Part shown: positions 25,329-34,441 of the stretch, piece after piece | Layout: each line of letters starts with the position of its first letter | Numbering within the stretch: position 1 is the first letter of the stretch | DNA from: Gammaproteobacteria bacterium | GTDB lineage: Bacteria; Pseudomonadota; Gammaproteobacteria; PS1; Pseudothioglobaceae | Assembly: GCA_029243595.1 (NCBI GenBank) | Contig: JAQWRQ010000055.1 | Location: 1-34,744, forward strand | DNA: 34,744 nucleotides | Reading direction: 5' to 3' | The notes under the pieces: generated by a model | Seen by the model: only the letters and a program-made list of their open reading frames with translations | Databases searched by the model: none | What the model was told of the DNA's origin: nothing | Translations under genes and position numbers: made by a program

Positions 25329-27221
25329 ATGGCTTTAACAAGAAGAGATTTTATTAAAGTATTGGGTGCTGGATCAGCGGCGGGTTTAATCAGTGGTTGT
25401 GGTAGTGATGCTTCGGCGAAATTGTCATCACAAGATAACATGTATGAAGTACCAAAAACCGGTAATGCGCGTATTTTGCACATCACTGACACCCATGGTA
25501 ATTTATTACCCAACTATTTTCGCGAACCAAATGTTAACTTAGGCTTTGGCTCTACTTTTGGCCAATTACCACATGTTGTTGGTAATAAACTTCTTAAGCA
25601 AATTGGCGTTAAGCCAGGCTCACCTGAAGCCCATGCTTTTACTTATAATAATTTTGAAGAATTAGCTGCTAAATATGGAAAAACCGGCGGCTTTGGTCAA
25701 ATCAAAACGGTTTTAGATTCATTGCGTGAGAGTGCTGGTGGCGTACAAAATACACTAACCGTTGATGGTGGCGATACTTGGCAAGGTTCTGGCACTTCAC
25801 TTTGGACGCGTGGCGCAGATATGGTTGAAGCTACTAATATGTTGGGTGTTGATGTCATGGTTGGACATTGGGAATTTACCTATAAAGAAGAAGAAACTTT
25901 AAAAAATATTGGCTTCTTTAAAGGTGATTTCTTGGGTCAAAACGTACGCATCATGGAAGACGCATTGATGGGTGATGACTATTTCACCATGACGGAAAAA
26001 TACGATGGTAACGGCTTGTTTGATGAAGATGAGGCATTGCCATTTAAGCCATATGTTATTAAAAATGTAGGCGGACACCGTATTGCCGTGATTGGTCAAG
26101 CATTCCCAAGAACTTCAAACGCCAACCCGCAGAAATACTTCTTTCCAGACTGGTCTTTCGGTCTGCGTGAAGATGAAATGCAAGAGCTGGTAACGGATAT
26201 TCGTGAAAATGAAAAGCCAGATGCAGTGATTGTAATATCACACAATGGCATGGATGTTGATATCAAAATGGCTTCACGTGTGGTCGGTATTGATGCATTT
26301 TTTGGTGGTCATACGCATGACGGTATGCCTAAGCCTATTGAGGTTAAAAATGCGGGCGGTGTTACAGTGGTTACTAACGCCGGTTGTTCGGGTAAATACA
26401 TTGGTGTGATGGACCTTAACATTGTTGATCATAAAGTTTCTGGTTATGAGTACAAAATGTTGCCAATTATGACTAATTTGATCAAACCAGATGCGGCAGT
26501 TGTCTCGTTTATTGATAAGATGCGTAATACCAAATACGACAAGAATGTGGTTGAAGCACGTAGCAGTGAAATGAGTAATAATCCAGATCGCGTGGGTAAA
26601 ACTTACGATGAAATTTTGACTGAGAAGTTGTGTACCACCGAGCAAACACTTTATCGCCGTGGTAATTTTATGGGCACTTGGGATCAAGTTTTAGTTAACT
26701 CCTTGCGTGAAGAGCACAGTGCAGACTTTGCTATGTCGGCCGGTGTACGTTGGGGAACATCAGTGCCAGCAGGCCATGATGTCACCATGGAGGACTTAAT
26801 GACGAATACTTCTATGACTTATGGTGAAACCTATGTGAGTGAGCTTAAGGGTGCGCAACTCAAAGACATATTAGAAGGTATTGCTGAAAATTTATTTGTA
26901 CAAGATCCGTACTTACAATCGGGTGGTGACATGGTGCGCATGGGTGGCATGGACTACACCATTGATCCTGCTGCAGGTTTGGGCGGGCGTATTAGTGATA
27001 TGAAAGATGACGAAGGCACACCAATCGACCCTAACAAATCGTACAAAGTATCGGGCTGGGCGCAAGTCGGTAGTATTGGTAATGGACGTTTAATGTGGGA
27101 TGTAGCGGCAGATTATTTGCGTAAGCAAAAACACCTTAACTTGTCTAAGGTAAACCATCCAACCATTAAGGGTGTGAAAGATAACCCAGGTATTGAGAAT
27201 TACGATGGTGAGTTAATTTAA
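25329..27221 (+). CDS. soxB: Thiosulfohydrolase SoxB
   Basis: SoxB hydrolyses the terminal sulfone of thiosulfate bound to the SoxYZ carrier, releasing sulfate, in the periplasmic Sox pathway. The 630-residue protein begins with a Tat signal (TRRDFIKV) whose hydrophobic part ends in the lipobox-like ISGC with Cys24. The dimanganese-site motifs of the 5'-nucleotidase superfamily are present: DTHG at 54-57, GGDTWQGSG at 147-155, the SoxB-specific GHWEFTY where nucleotidases have GNHE, SHNG at 304-307, and GGHTHD at 326-331. It is slightly longer than well-studied SoxB (about 565-590). It is not accompanied by soxAXYZ here. An unusually strong ribosome-binding site suggests high expression. Confidence 0.96.
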   Translation: MALTRRDFIKVLGAGSAAGLISGCGSDASAKLSSQDNMYEVPKTGNARILHITDTHGNLLPNYFREPNVNLGFGSTFGQLPHVVGNKLLKQIGVKPGSPEAHAFTYNNFEELAAKYGKTGGFGQIKTVLDSLRESAGGVQNTLTVDGGDTWQGSGTSLWTRGADMVEATNMLGVDVMVGHWEFTYKEEETLKNIGFFKGDFLGQNVRIMEDALMGDDYFTMTEKYDGNGLFDEDEALPFKPYVIKNVGGHRIAVIGQAFPRTSNANPQKYFFPDWSFGLREDEMQELVTDIRENEKPDAVIVISHNGMDVDIKMASRVVGIDAFFGGHTHDGMPKPIEVKNAGGVTVVTNAGCSGKYIGVMDLNIVDHKVSGYEYKMLPIMTNLIKPDAAVVSFIDKMRNTKYDKNVVEARSSEMSNNPDRVGKTYDEILTEKLCTTEQTLYRRGNFMGTWDQVLVNSLREEHSADFAMSAGVRWGTSVPAGHDVTMEDLMTNTSMTYGETYVSELKGAQLKDILEGIAENLFVQDPYLQSGGDMVRMGGMDYTIDPAAGLGGRISDMKDDEGTPIDPNKSYKVSGWAQVGSIGNGRLMWDVAADYLRKQKHLNLSKVNHPTIKGVKDNPGIENYDGELI

Positions 27222-27241
27222 GCGTTAATAACAAGATAATC

Positions 27242-27265
27242 AAACCCCGCTAGTCGGGGTTTTTT
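27242..27265 (+). terminator. Intrinsic terminator after soxB
   Basis: An 8-bp stem (AAACCCCG at 27242-27249 with CGGGGTTT at 27255-27262) and a 5-nt loop are followed by a T-run through 27265. It lies 20 nt beyond the soxB stop and only 3 nt before the start codon of the next gene. Confidence 0.85.
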
Positions 27266-27268
27266 ATT

Positions 27269-28414
27269 ATGAGATTATTTCTAACCTTATTATTATTGTT
27301 AAGCTCGTTCGTAAAGGCGGATGTGGTTAAGCCTGCGCTAATAGAAATATCAATCTTTACCCCTCAAGGGGGTACTGGAAAGAGTGAGGGTAAAACGCTT
27401 GAAGTTGAGATTGATCTAAGCCTTGAAGCGGCAATGACCGGTATTGGTACTCAATACAAAAAAACCACCGATGCCCCTAATTCAGCACAATATGATGAGC
27501 TAAGAGCGCTCGAACCCGATGTATTGCGTAAACGTTTTAAGAATTTTGAAACTGAATTCTTAAACAGTCTTGAATTGAGTATTAATGGTCAGACCCAAGT
27601 ATTGACGTTAAGTCATGCAAAAATTGACATTATTGGTTATAAAAAACGACCGAGAAAAACCATTTTGACTTACCAAGTAAAACTCAGTGAATGGCCAAAA
27701 ACACTCGCATGGCAATATGGGAAGATCTATGGTGATAGTGCGTTACGTTGGCAAATGTATAAAAAGGATGAATATAATTGGAGTCAATGGCAATGGTTGC
27801 GTGATAGCGCACCTAGTGGTGTGATTGATATTAATCATCCAGAGCCATTGAACGCAGCACAGCGTTTTTATCAGTTCGTTAGTATTGGCTTTGACCATGT
27901 CATCCCATTGGGCTGGGATCACATATTATTTATTGTCGGTATGGCGCTTTCATCACTTTTGTGGCGCAAGCTATTGTTATTGGTTACCACCTTTACCTTG
28001 GCACACACACTGACATTAGGTTTGGCGATGTATGGTGTGGTTGAAGTCTCAGTGAGAATTGTTGAGCCTTTGATTGCCTTTTCTATTGCTTATGTGGCGA
28101 TTGAAAATCTGTTGACTAATCAATCTATCAAACGCAAAAGCGTTATTGTGTTTTTATTTGGTTTGATTCATGGCTTGGGTTTTGCCACCATGCTCAAAGA
28201 GTTTGAAATGGCGTCAGATTCATTTTTAACCACCTTGATTGGTTTTAATGTTGGTGTGGAATTGGCGCAAATTGTAATTGTGTTGGGTGTGGTTAGTGTG
28301 TTGTTGATACTACGTGAGCTAAAACTGAATTATCGACAATTGGCGGTTATTCCTGCTTCGATCGTTATTGCCTTGATTGGAGTTTGGTGGGGCGTAGAAA
28401 GATTAATTACTTAA
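27269..28414 (+). CDS. HupE/UreJ-type membrane protein with N-terminal extracytoplasmic domain
   Basis: The 381-residue protein has a signal peptide (about 1-17). A soluble extracytoplasmic region of about 190 residues follows, then six or seven membrane helices with the HupE/UreJ-like pattern: H-x6-DHILFIVGM, TTFTLAHTLTLGL, IAFSIAYVAIENLL and FGLIHGLGFATML. The conserved histidines and aspartate resemble those of nickel or cobalt permeases of the HupE/UreJ group, but the substrate of this two-domain subgroup is not known. No Shine-Dalgarno sequence is visible: the soxB terminator ends 3 nt before the ATG. No hydrogenase or urease genes are nearby, so the name reflects the family only. Confidence 0.78.
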   Translation: MRLFLTLLLLLSSFVKADVVKPALIEISIFTPQGGTGKSEGKTLEVEIDLSLEAAMTGIGTQYKKTTDAPNSAQYDELRALEPDVLRKRFKNFETEFLNSLELSINGQTQVLTLSHAKIDIIGYKKRPRKTILTYQVKLSEWPKTLAWQYGKIYGDSALRWQMYKKDEYNWSQWQWLRDSAPSGVIDINHPEPLNAAQRFYQFVSIGFDHVIPLGWDHILFIVGMALSSLLWRKLLLLVTTFTLAHTLTLGLAMYGVVEVSVRIVEPLIAFSIAYVAIENLLTNQSIKRKSVIVFLFGLIHGLGFATMLKEFEMASDSFLTTLIGFNVGVELAQIVIVLGVVSVLLILRELKLNYRQLAVIPASIVIALIGVWWGVERLIT

Positions 28415-28439
28415 ATATAGTTAATATTTGAGTTGTAGT

Positions 28440-28560
28440 AATTACAAGTAGTTTTTTCTTGTGCAAGGCAGATTTGTAAAATGTGAGGGCGCGTAGATTT
28501 TCTACGTAACTGAATATTTTAAAAATCTAACGCAGTACAAGGAGAAAATACGAAGTAATT
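28440..28560. repeat. 121-nt imperfect palindrome between convergent genes
   Basis: The gap between the HupE-like gene and kdsD is almost wholly an imperfect inverted repeat. Matching blocks at symmetric positions are AATTAC 28440-28445 with GTAATT 28555-28560, AGATTT 28470-28475 with AAATCT 28523-28528, TAAAAT 28477-28482 with ATTTTA 28516-28521, and a central hairpin CGTAGA 28492-28497 with TCTACG 28501-28506. It could be a decayed miniature transposable element or a large shared transcription stop. The right end touches the kdsD stop codon. Confidence 0.6.
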
Positions 28561-29525
28561 TAGATGATTTTGGCTTGCATTAGGGTGTGGGTATTAATAG
28601 CCCCTACTACTTGGTTGTTTTCATCAACTACTGGTAGAGAATTTAAATTAAACTCATCCATCATTGCTACTGCTGCCATAGCAGGTTTGTCTGCCAATAT
28701 TGACTTGCAGTTAGCGGTCATTACCTCGCCAATGCTTAAGTTTTGAATATCAGTATGATCTTCCAGTACTCGGCGTAGATCGCCATCGGTAAAAATACCT
28801 TGGAGATTGTTATTATGAGTAACTAGCACCATTCCTAATGCTTTTTGACTCATCACTAAGAGCGCATCAAGCAGTTTGGTGTCGCCATTTACGGCGGGAA
28901 TATCATCACCGGTTTTCATAATATTTTTAACAAACGTTAGTAGTCGTCTACCCAAAGCACCAGACGGATGTGAGCGAGCAAAGTCATCAGGACTAAAGCC
29001 CTTGTCTGTGAGTAGACTAACTGCTAGTGCATCGCCCATAGCAAGTGCTACCGTAGTGGATGAAGTTGGTGCTAAATTATGTGGGCAAGCTTCTTTTTCG
29101 ACACCAACATCCAAATGCACATCACAAGCCTCTCCAATTGAAGAGCTGGCGTTTCCAGTCATGCTGATAATTGGCACACCAAGGCGCTGAATAACCGGTA
29201 CTACTGTCATGATTTCATCTGACTCGCCAGAATAAGAAATGCAAATAGCCACATCACCTTCAGTAATCATGCCTAAATCGCCATGGCCAGCTTCACCCGG
29301 ATGTACAGCAAAAGCTGGCGTGCCAGTTGAGGCGAATGTAGCGGCAATTTTATTACCAATATGGCCAGATTTTCCCATGCCAATTAATACAACTTTGCCT
29401 TGACAATTTTGTATTAGTTTGCAAGCTCTGACAAAACTATCGTCTAGGCGATTGGCCAAATCAGAAACAGCCTGAGCTTCGGTGAGTATTACATCTTTAG
29501 CAGATTGCAGCAATGAATCAGACAC
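28560..29525 (-). CDS. kdsD: Arabinose-5-phosphate isomerase KdsD
   Basis: KdsD converts ribulose-5-phosphate to arabinose-5-phosphate, the entry to KDO for lipopolysaccharide. The 321-residue protein has an N-terminal SIS sugar-isomerase domain (about 40-170, with GMGKSGHIGNKIAATFASTG and ISYSGESDEI) and two CBS domains (about 205-320). Conserved features include HPGEAGHGDLGM and the RSHPSGALGRRLL linker. Length is standard. Its start overlaps the end of the YeeE-like gene by 8 nt, so it is read from the same message, unlike the E. coli order beside kdsC and lpt genes. GutQ-type isomerases are close paralogues, but LPS-related genes elsewhere in the window favour KdsD. Confidence 0.93.
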   Translation of the reverse strand: MSDSLLQSAKDVILTEAQAVSDLANRLDDSFVRACKLIQNCQGKVVLIGMGKSGHIGNKIAATFASTGTPAFAVHPGEAGHGDLGMITEGDVAICISYSGESDEIMTVVPVIQRLGVPIISMTGNASSSIGEACDVHLDVGVEKEACPHNLAPTSSTTVALAMGDALAVSLLTDKGFSPDDFARSHPSGALGRRLLTFVKNIMKTGDDIPAVNGDTKLLDALLVMSQKALGMVLVTHNNNLQGIFTDGDLRRVLEDHTDIQNLSIGEVMTANCKSILADKPAMAAVAMMDEFNLNSLPVVDENNQVVGAINTHTLMQAKII

Positions 29526-30741
29526 GATCTAGACACCTCCATTTGTTTGGGATACATTTTAAATCAGCTAGGCTAGCCATTGTGGCTGTATAAAGGTTAG
29601 CCTCATCTTCGTATACGAGTTGGTAGTATCGGATTTTCATCGTCAACGCTGATCCAAATACGATAGAGCCGAGAACAATTAACGAGCCCAGTGATAGTGT
29701 GGATACACCAGTTACACCTTGTCCGATCGTACAACCCATACCAAGTACACCACCTATTCCCATTAATAATCCACTGACAATGTGATTGATTAAATCGCTA
29801 ATTGAACTAAACCATTCCAAGCGAAATGATTGGTTTAATATAGCATAAAAGAATGAGCCTACTAGTACTCCTAAACCAGCAATGAGCGCAAATGTAATAT
29901 AGGTTGTATCAAATGTAGAACTCACCAATGCAGAAAAATGTCCAGAAGGTGCGACAAATGTCAAAGATTGTGCGCCTATAGCATAAGGTATTTCATCCAT
30001 CATCTCAGCCTCTTCAAGCAGCTCTTGCCCCATAGGACCAGACGAAATATACCAGGCAATCGCTACACAAATTCCGATCGTTATGCCTGCAAAGATATTG
30101 TGCTTATCTTTTCTAAATTCCTCTGTTCTGAATAAGTATAAAAGTGCGGCGATTGAAATAACAAATCCAAGAATTAATTTTGTATTCAGTACATCTGTTT
30201 GAATGATATGCGCGGTGAGCGCTCCCAGATCTTGGCTATTGATATCGTATTCTGTTAAATCAACATCTAATACGCTTGTCCATTGTAAAAAGAAAGTGTA
30301 CATAAAATCGGTAAACATCATTAAGTAAGCACCAAATGCCATCATTGCAAAAATTATGACTGATTTTAGATTTCCAGCACCAATTCTGACCAAAGTTTTA
30401 TTGCCACAACCTGAGCCAATCGTCATACCAATACCAAAGATTAATCCCCCAATAAGGTATCTTAGCCAAGCAAATGTAGGTGTGTTATAAGGCGGGCTAG
30501 CTGTGTCATTGCTTTGAGTTAATGATGAATCGATTAACTCAGTGTAAGTAAGTAATGTGACTAAAAATAATGCAGAAACTGCAGCCAACATCCATGACTT
30601 AAATCTAGCAGTAGAGCCCATATTTACCCAGTCGGACACAGCACCCATTGTGCAAAAGTCAGTTTTACTGACGACCCAGCCCATAATAAATGTTGTTGCA
30701 AAGATCAACATTAACATGTTTTGATAAAGTTCAAGTTCCAT
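29518..30741 (-). CDS. YeeE/YedE (TsuA-like) sulfur-compound transporter
   Basis: This 407-residue polytopic protein has about ten membrane segments in two related halves, with the YeeE/YedE signatures GSGCGNKTLVRIGAGN and GMGCTIGQGVTG. The three cysteines expected to line the path in the thiosulfate transporter TsuA appear at C30 (TDFC), C112 (GSGC) and C337 (GMGC). Thiosulfate uptake is therefore a good candidate function, although related proteins may move other sulfur species. A strong ribosome-binding site (AAGGGGG) precedes the ATG, and TATAAT on the minus strand at 30779-30774 is a likely -10 box. It overlaps kdsD by 8 nt. Confidence 0.88.
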   Translation of the reverse strand: MELELYQNMLMLIFATTFIMGWVVSKTDFCTMGAVSDWVNMGSTARFKSWMLAAVSALFLVTLLTYTELIDSSLTQSNDTASPPYNTPTFAWLRYLIGGLIFGIGMTIGSGCGNKTLVRIGAGNLKSVIIFAMMAFGAYLMMFTDFMYTFFLQWTSVLDVDLTEYDINSQDLGALTAHIIQTDVLNTKLILGFVISIAALLYLFRTEEFRKDKHNIFAGITIGICVAIAWYISSGPMGQELLEEAEMMDEIPYAIGAQSLTFVAPSGHFSALVSSTFDTTYITFALIAGLGVLVGSFFYAILNQSFRLEWFSSISDLINHIVSGLLMGIGGVLGMGCTIGQGVTGVSTLSLGSLIVLGSIVFGSALTMKIRYYQLVYEDEANLYTATMASLADLKCIPNKWRCLDRV

Positions 30742-30773
30742 TTTTCCCCCTTAGTTAATAAAGACTCAGGCTA

Positions 30774-30810
30774 ATTATAAGATAAGTCGGCAATGTCTGC
30801 TGATTATAAT
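30774..30810. promoter_or_regulatory. Divergent -10 boxes between the YeeE-like gene and the phosphatase gene
   Basis: The 96-nt divergent gap carries TATAAT on the plus strand at 30805-30810 (facing the phosphatase gene) and TATAAT on the minus strand at 30779-30774 (facing the YeeE-like gene). Neither has a convincing -35 hexamer at 16-18 nt, so both may need activators or be weak. Confidence 0.4.
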
Positions 30811-30837
30811 AAGGTGTTTTAAATAACGAATTTTATT

Positions 30838-31308
30838 ATGTCAAAATACAAAATTTTATTTGTATGTATGGGTAATATTTGTCGCTCACCAACAGCCGAA
30901 GGCACTTTCAGATCACAGGTAAAAAAACAGGGCGTTGAAGAAATGTTTGAAATCGATTCTGCTGGCACGCACGCCTACCATATTAACGAGCAGCCAGATT
31001 CTCGTTCGCAACTATCAGCGCGAAAGTTTGGCGTAGATTTATCTGACCAACGTGGGCGTCAAGTGCACGAGTCTGATTTCTATCATTACGATTATATTTT
31101 TGCTATGGATGCCTCAAACTTGTCTGATCTTCAGTTCATTTGCCCAGAAGAACACCAGCATAAACTTTCTTTGATGTTAGATAATATCCCTAAAAATAAT
31201 GGAAAAAGCGTACCCGACCCTTATTTTGAAGGACGCTTTGACGACGTCTTTGAGATGTTAAATCGTGCCAGTGGATTTTTGCTTGAAAGTTTACTGAAAA
31301 AAGTCTAA
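30838..31308 (+). CDS. Low-molecular-weight protein tyrosine phosphatase family protein
   Basis: The 156-residue protein begins with the catalytic P-loop C-x5-R (C10 to R16, in VCMGNICRSPTAEG) followed by an invariant Ser. The general-acid aspartate lies in VPDPYFEG near residue 125. This is the complete signature of the LMW-PTP family, which in bacteria dephosphorylates tyrosine on kinases or small phosphate esters. No cognate tyrosine kinase or capsule gene is nearby, so a specific role cannot be assigned. It ends 6 nt before the -35 box of the rpsL promoter. Confidence 0.93.
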   Translation: MSKYKILFVCMGNICRSPTAEGTFRSQVKKQGVEEMFEIDSAGTHAYHINEQPDSRSQLSARKFGVDLSDQRGRQVHESDFYHYDYIFAMDASNLSDLQFICPEEHQHKLSLMLDNIPKNNGKSVPDPYFEGRFDDVFEMLNRASGFLLESLLKKV

Positions 31309-31314
31309 ATCTTG

Positions 31315-31344
31315 TTGACATAGGCGCGCCTTCCACAGTATAAT
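31315..31344 (+). promoter_or_regulatory. Fully consensus sigma-70 promoter of the str operon
   Basis: TTGACA at 31315-31320 and TATAAT at 31339-31344 are both perfect matches to consensus, separated by 18 nt. The start would lie near 31351, leaving a leader of about 75 nt before rpsL. That leader contains a 7-bp hairpin (31355-31361 with 31375-31381, one G-T pair) of unknown role. Confidence 0.85.
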
Positions 31345-31425
31345 TCACCCCTTTATTGCCCCCGAAAAAACAGTGGGCGATTAATACTTTAAATAATTTA
31401 AAAGAATTTCGGAGAAATTGTATTT

Positions 31426-31800
31426 ATGTCAACAGTTAATCAATTGGTACGCAAACCACGTAAGAAAAAGGTTGTTAAAAGTGGTGTACCAGCATTAGAC
31501 AGCTGCCCACAAAAACGTGGCGTTTGTACTCGTGTATACACAACCACACCTAAAAAGCCTAACTCAGCATTACGTAAAGTTGCACGTGTTAGATTAACCA
31601 ACGCAGCTGAAGTAACAACTTACATTGGCGGCGAAGGTCACAACTTACAAGAGCACTCAGTGATTTTGATTCGTGGTGGTCGTGTTAAAGATTTACCTGG
31701 TGTTCGTTACCATACAGTTCGTGGCGCACTAGATACAGTTGGTGTTGACGGTAGAATGCAAGGTCGTTCTAAGTACGGCACCAAGAAACCTAAGAAATAA
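31426..31800 (+). CDS. rpsL: Ribosomal protein S12
   Basis: S12 lies at the decoding centre of the small subunit. The 124-residue protein is highly similar to E. coli S12 throughout ([47 protein letters not shown] in pieces). Lys43 and the lysine in VKDLPG are the wild-type residues at which streptomycin resistance changes usually occur, so a sensitive form is expected. The aspartate in KDLPG is the site of RimO beta-methylthiolation. It is the first gene of the rpsL-rpsG-fusA-tuf operon, with GGAG upstream at about 31411-31414. Confidence 0.98.
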   Translation: MSTVNQLVRKPRKKKVVKSGVPALDSCPQKRGVCTRVYTTTPKKPNSALRKVARVRLTNAAEVTTYIGGEGHNLQEHSVILIRGGRVKDLPGVRYHTVRGALDTVGVDGRMQGRSKYGTKKPKK

Positions 31801-31813
31801 CAACAATATATAA

Positions 31814-32296
<483 letters not shown>

Positions 32297-32326
32297 TCGA
32301 ACATTTAGATTTAAGGATTTAAGAAA

Positions 32327-34429
32327 ATGGCAAGAAATCACCCACTTAGTCGCTACCGTAATGTCGGTGTTATGGCGCATATTGATGCTGGTAAAACAAC
32401 TACTACAGAACGTGTATTGTTGTACACAGGTCGTACTCACAAAATTGGTGAGGTTCACGATGGTGGCGCAACTATGGACTGGATGGAGCAGGAGCAAGAG
32501 CGTGGTATTACCATTACTTCTGCTGCAACCACTTGTATGTGGAAAGGTATGGATGAGCAGTTTGATGAGCACCGTATCAACATTATTGACACGCCGGGAC
32601 ACGTTGACTTCACCATTGAAGTTGAGCGTTCACTTAAAGTATTAGACGGTGCCTTAGCGTTATTTTGTGCGGTAGGTGGAGTAGAGCCTCAGTCGGAAAC
32701 TGTATGGCGTCAAGCTAATAAATACAATGTTCCACGTATCGGTTTTGTTAACAAAATGGATCGAGCTGGTGCAAACTTCCTACGTGTTTGTGATCAAATT
32801 AAAACCCGTTTAGGCGGTAATCCAGTGCCAATGCAAATCGCAATTGGCGCAGAAGAAGACTTTCAAGGTGTGGTTGATTTAATCACCATGAAAGCCATCT
32901 ATTGGAATGAAGCAGACCAAGGTGCTACTTACGAAACTAAGGATGTTCCAGCTGAATTAATGGAATTGGCGAAAGAAAAACGCGAGTTCATGGTTGAATC
33001 TGCTGCCGAAGCTAACGATGAGTTAATGGAAAAATACTTGGAAGGTGTTGAGTTATCAAATGACGAGATTAAAGAGGGTATTCGTCATCAAACAATCAAC
33101 AGTCAAATTATTCCAATGTTCTGTGGTTCAGCTTTTAAAAACAAAGGCGTACAGGCTGCACTAGATGCAATTATTATGTACATGCCGTCTCCATTAGAAG
33201 TTGATCCAATTGAAGGTATTCTAGACGACAAAGATGAAACTCGTGCACCGCGTCCTGCTGATGATGATGAGCCGTTTTCAGCACTTGCATTTAAAATTGC
33301 AACTGACCCGTTCGTAGGTACGTTAACTTTCTTCCGTGTATATTCAGGTGTGTTGAAAGCTGGTGATTTTGTTTATAACTCATCTAAAGGCAAGAAAGAG
33401 CGTATTGGTCGTATGGTGCAAATGCACTCAAACGATCGTGAAGAAATTAAAGAAGTTCGTGCGGGAGATATCGCTGCTGCGATTGGTCTTAAAGACGTCA
33501 CAACGGGTGACACTTTATGTGATCTCAAAGAGAAGATTGTTCTTGAAAGAATGGAATTCCCTGAGCCGGTAATTGCATTAGCAGTAGAACCTAAGACTAA
33601 AGCAGACCAAGAAAAAATGGGTATTGCGTTGGGTAAGCTAGCAGCAGAAGATCCGTCTTTCAGAGTGTCAAGTGATGAAGAGTCAGGCCAGACTATTATT
33701 GCGGGCATGGGTGAGCTTCACCTAGACATTATTGTTGATCGCATGCGACGTGAATTTGACGTTGAGTGTAACGTTGGCGCACCACAAGTATCTTACCGTG
33801 AAGCCATTACAACATTGGTTGAGCATCAACATAAGTTTGCTAAGCAATCGGGTGGTCGTGGTCAGTATGGTCACGTGCATTTACGTATCGAACCTCAAGA
33901 AGCTGGTGCAGGTTATGAATTCGTTGACGAAATTAAAGGTGGCGTTATTCCTAAGGAATACATTCCTGCGGTTAACAAAGGTGTTCAAGAGCAAATGGAA
34001 AACGGCGTATTAGCTGGCTTCCCATTAGTAGATATTAAAGTAACGGTTTATGATGGTTCTTACCATGACGTTGACTCGAATGAAATGGCGTTTAAGATTG
34101 CCGCTTCTAAGTGTTTAGCTGAAGGTGTTAGAATGGCCAACCCACAATTGCTTGAGCCAATGATGGCAGTTGAAGTGGTTACCCCTGAAGAATACATGGG
34201 TGACGTAATGGGTGACCTTAACCGTCGTCGTGGTTTAGTTGGCGGTATGGAAGACCTTCCTAACGGCAAGCAATTAAAAGCAGATGTTCCATTAGCAGAA
34301 ATGTTTGGTTATGCAAATGACCTTCGTTCAGCGACTCAAGGTCGTGCAAGTTATTCAATGGAATTCTCAAAGTACACAGCAGCACCTAAAAATGTTGCTG
34401 ATGATGTAATCGAAAAATTAAATAAGTAA
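32327..34429 (+). CDS. fusA: Elongation factor G
   Basis: EF-G is the translocase GTPase of protein synthesis. The 700-residue protein has the G1 loop [12 protein letters not shown] near the N-terminus, the switch-[10 protein letters not shown], the guanine-specificity NKMD, and domains II to V through the C-terminus, at normal length. It starts 30 nt after rpsG and ends 12 nt before tuf. It looks like the canonical, str-operon copy. No frameshift or insertion was seen. Confidence 0.98.
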   Translation: MARNHPLSRYRNVGVMAHIDAGKTTTTERVLLYTGRTHKIGEVHDGGATMDWMEQEQERGITITSAATTCMWKGMDEQFDEHRINIIDTPGHVDFTIEVERSLKVLDGALALFCAVGGVEPQSETVWRQANKYNVPRIGFVNKMDRAGANFLRVCDQIKTRLGGNPVPMQIAIGAEEDFQGVVDLITMKAIYWNEADQGATYETKDVPAELMELAKEKREFMVESAAEANDELMEKYLEGVELSNDEIKEGIRHQTINSQIIPMFCGSAFKNKGVQAALDAIIMYMPSPLEVDPIEGILDDKDETRAPRPADDDEPFSALAFKIATDPFVGTLTFFRVYSGVLKAGDFVYNSSKGKKERIGRMVQMHSNDREEIKEVRAGDIAAAIGLKDVTTGDTLCDLKEKIVLERMEFPEPVIALAVEPKTKADQEKMGIALGKLAAEDPSFRVSSDEESGQTIIAGMGELHLDIIVDRMRREFDVECNVGAPQVSYREAITTLVEHQHKFAKQSGGRGQYGHVHLRIEPQEAGAGYEFVDEIKGGVIPKEYIPAVNKGVQEQMENGVLAGFPLVDIKVTVYDGSYHDVDSNEMAFKIAASKCLAEGVRMANPQLLEPMMAVEVVTPEEYMGDVMGDLNRRRGLVGGMEDLPNGKQLKADVPLAEMFGYANDLRSATQGRASYSMEFSKYTAAPKNVADDVIEKLNK

Positions 34430-34441
34430 GGAGTATTTACA

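Noticed and set aside
26274-26687. 137-residue antisense open frame within soxB
   Set aside because: The SoxB reading is fully supported by motifs; the antisense frame has no family features.
25329-27221. Annotation as a generic 5'-nucleotidase/UshA
   Set aside because: The superfamily GNHE motif is replaced by the SoxB-type GHWEFTY, and the Tat signal and GGDTWQGSG fit SoxB.
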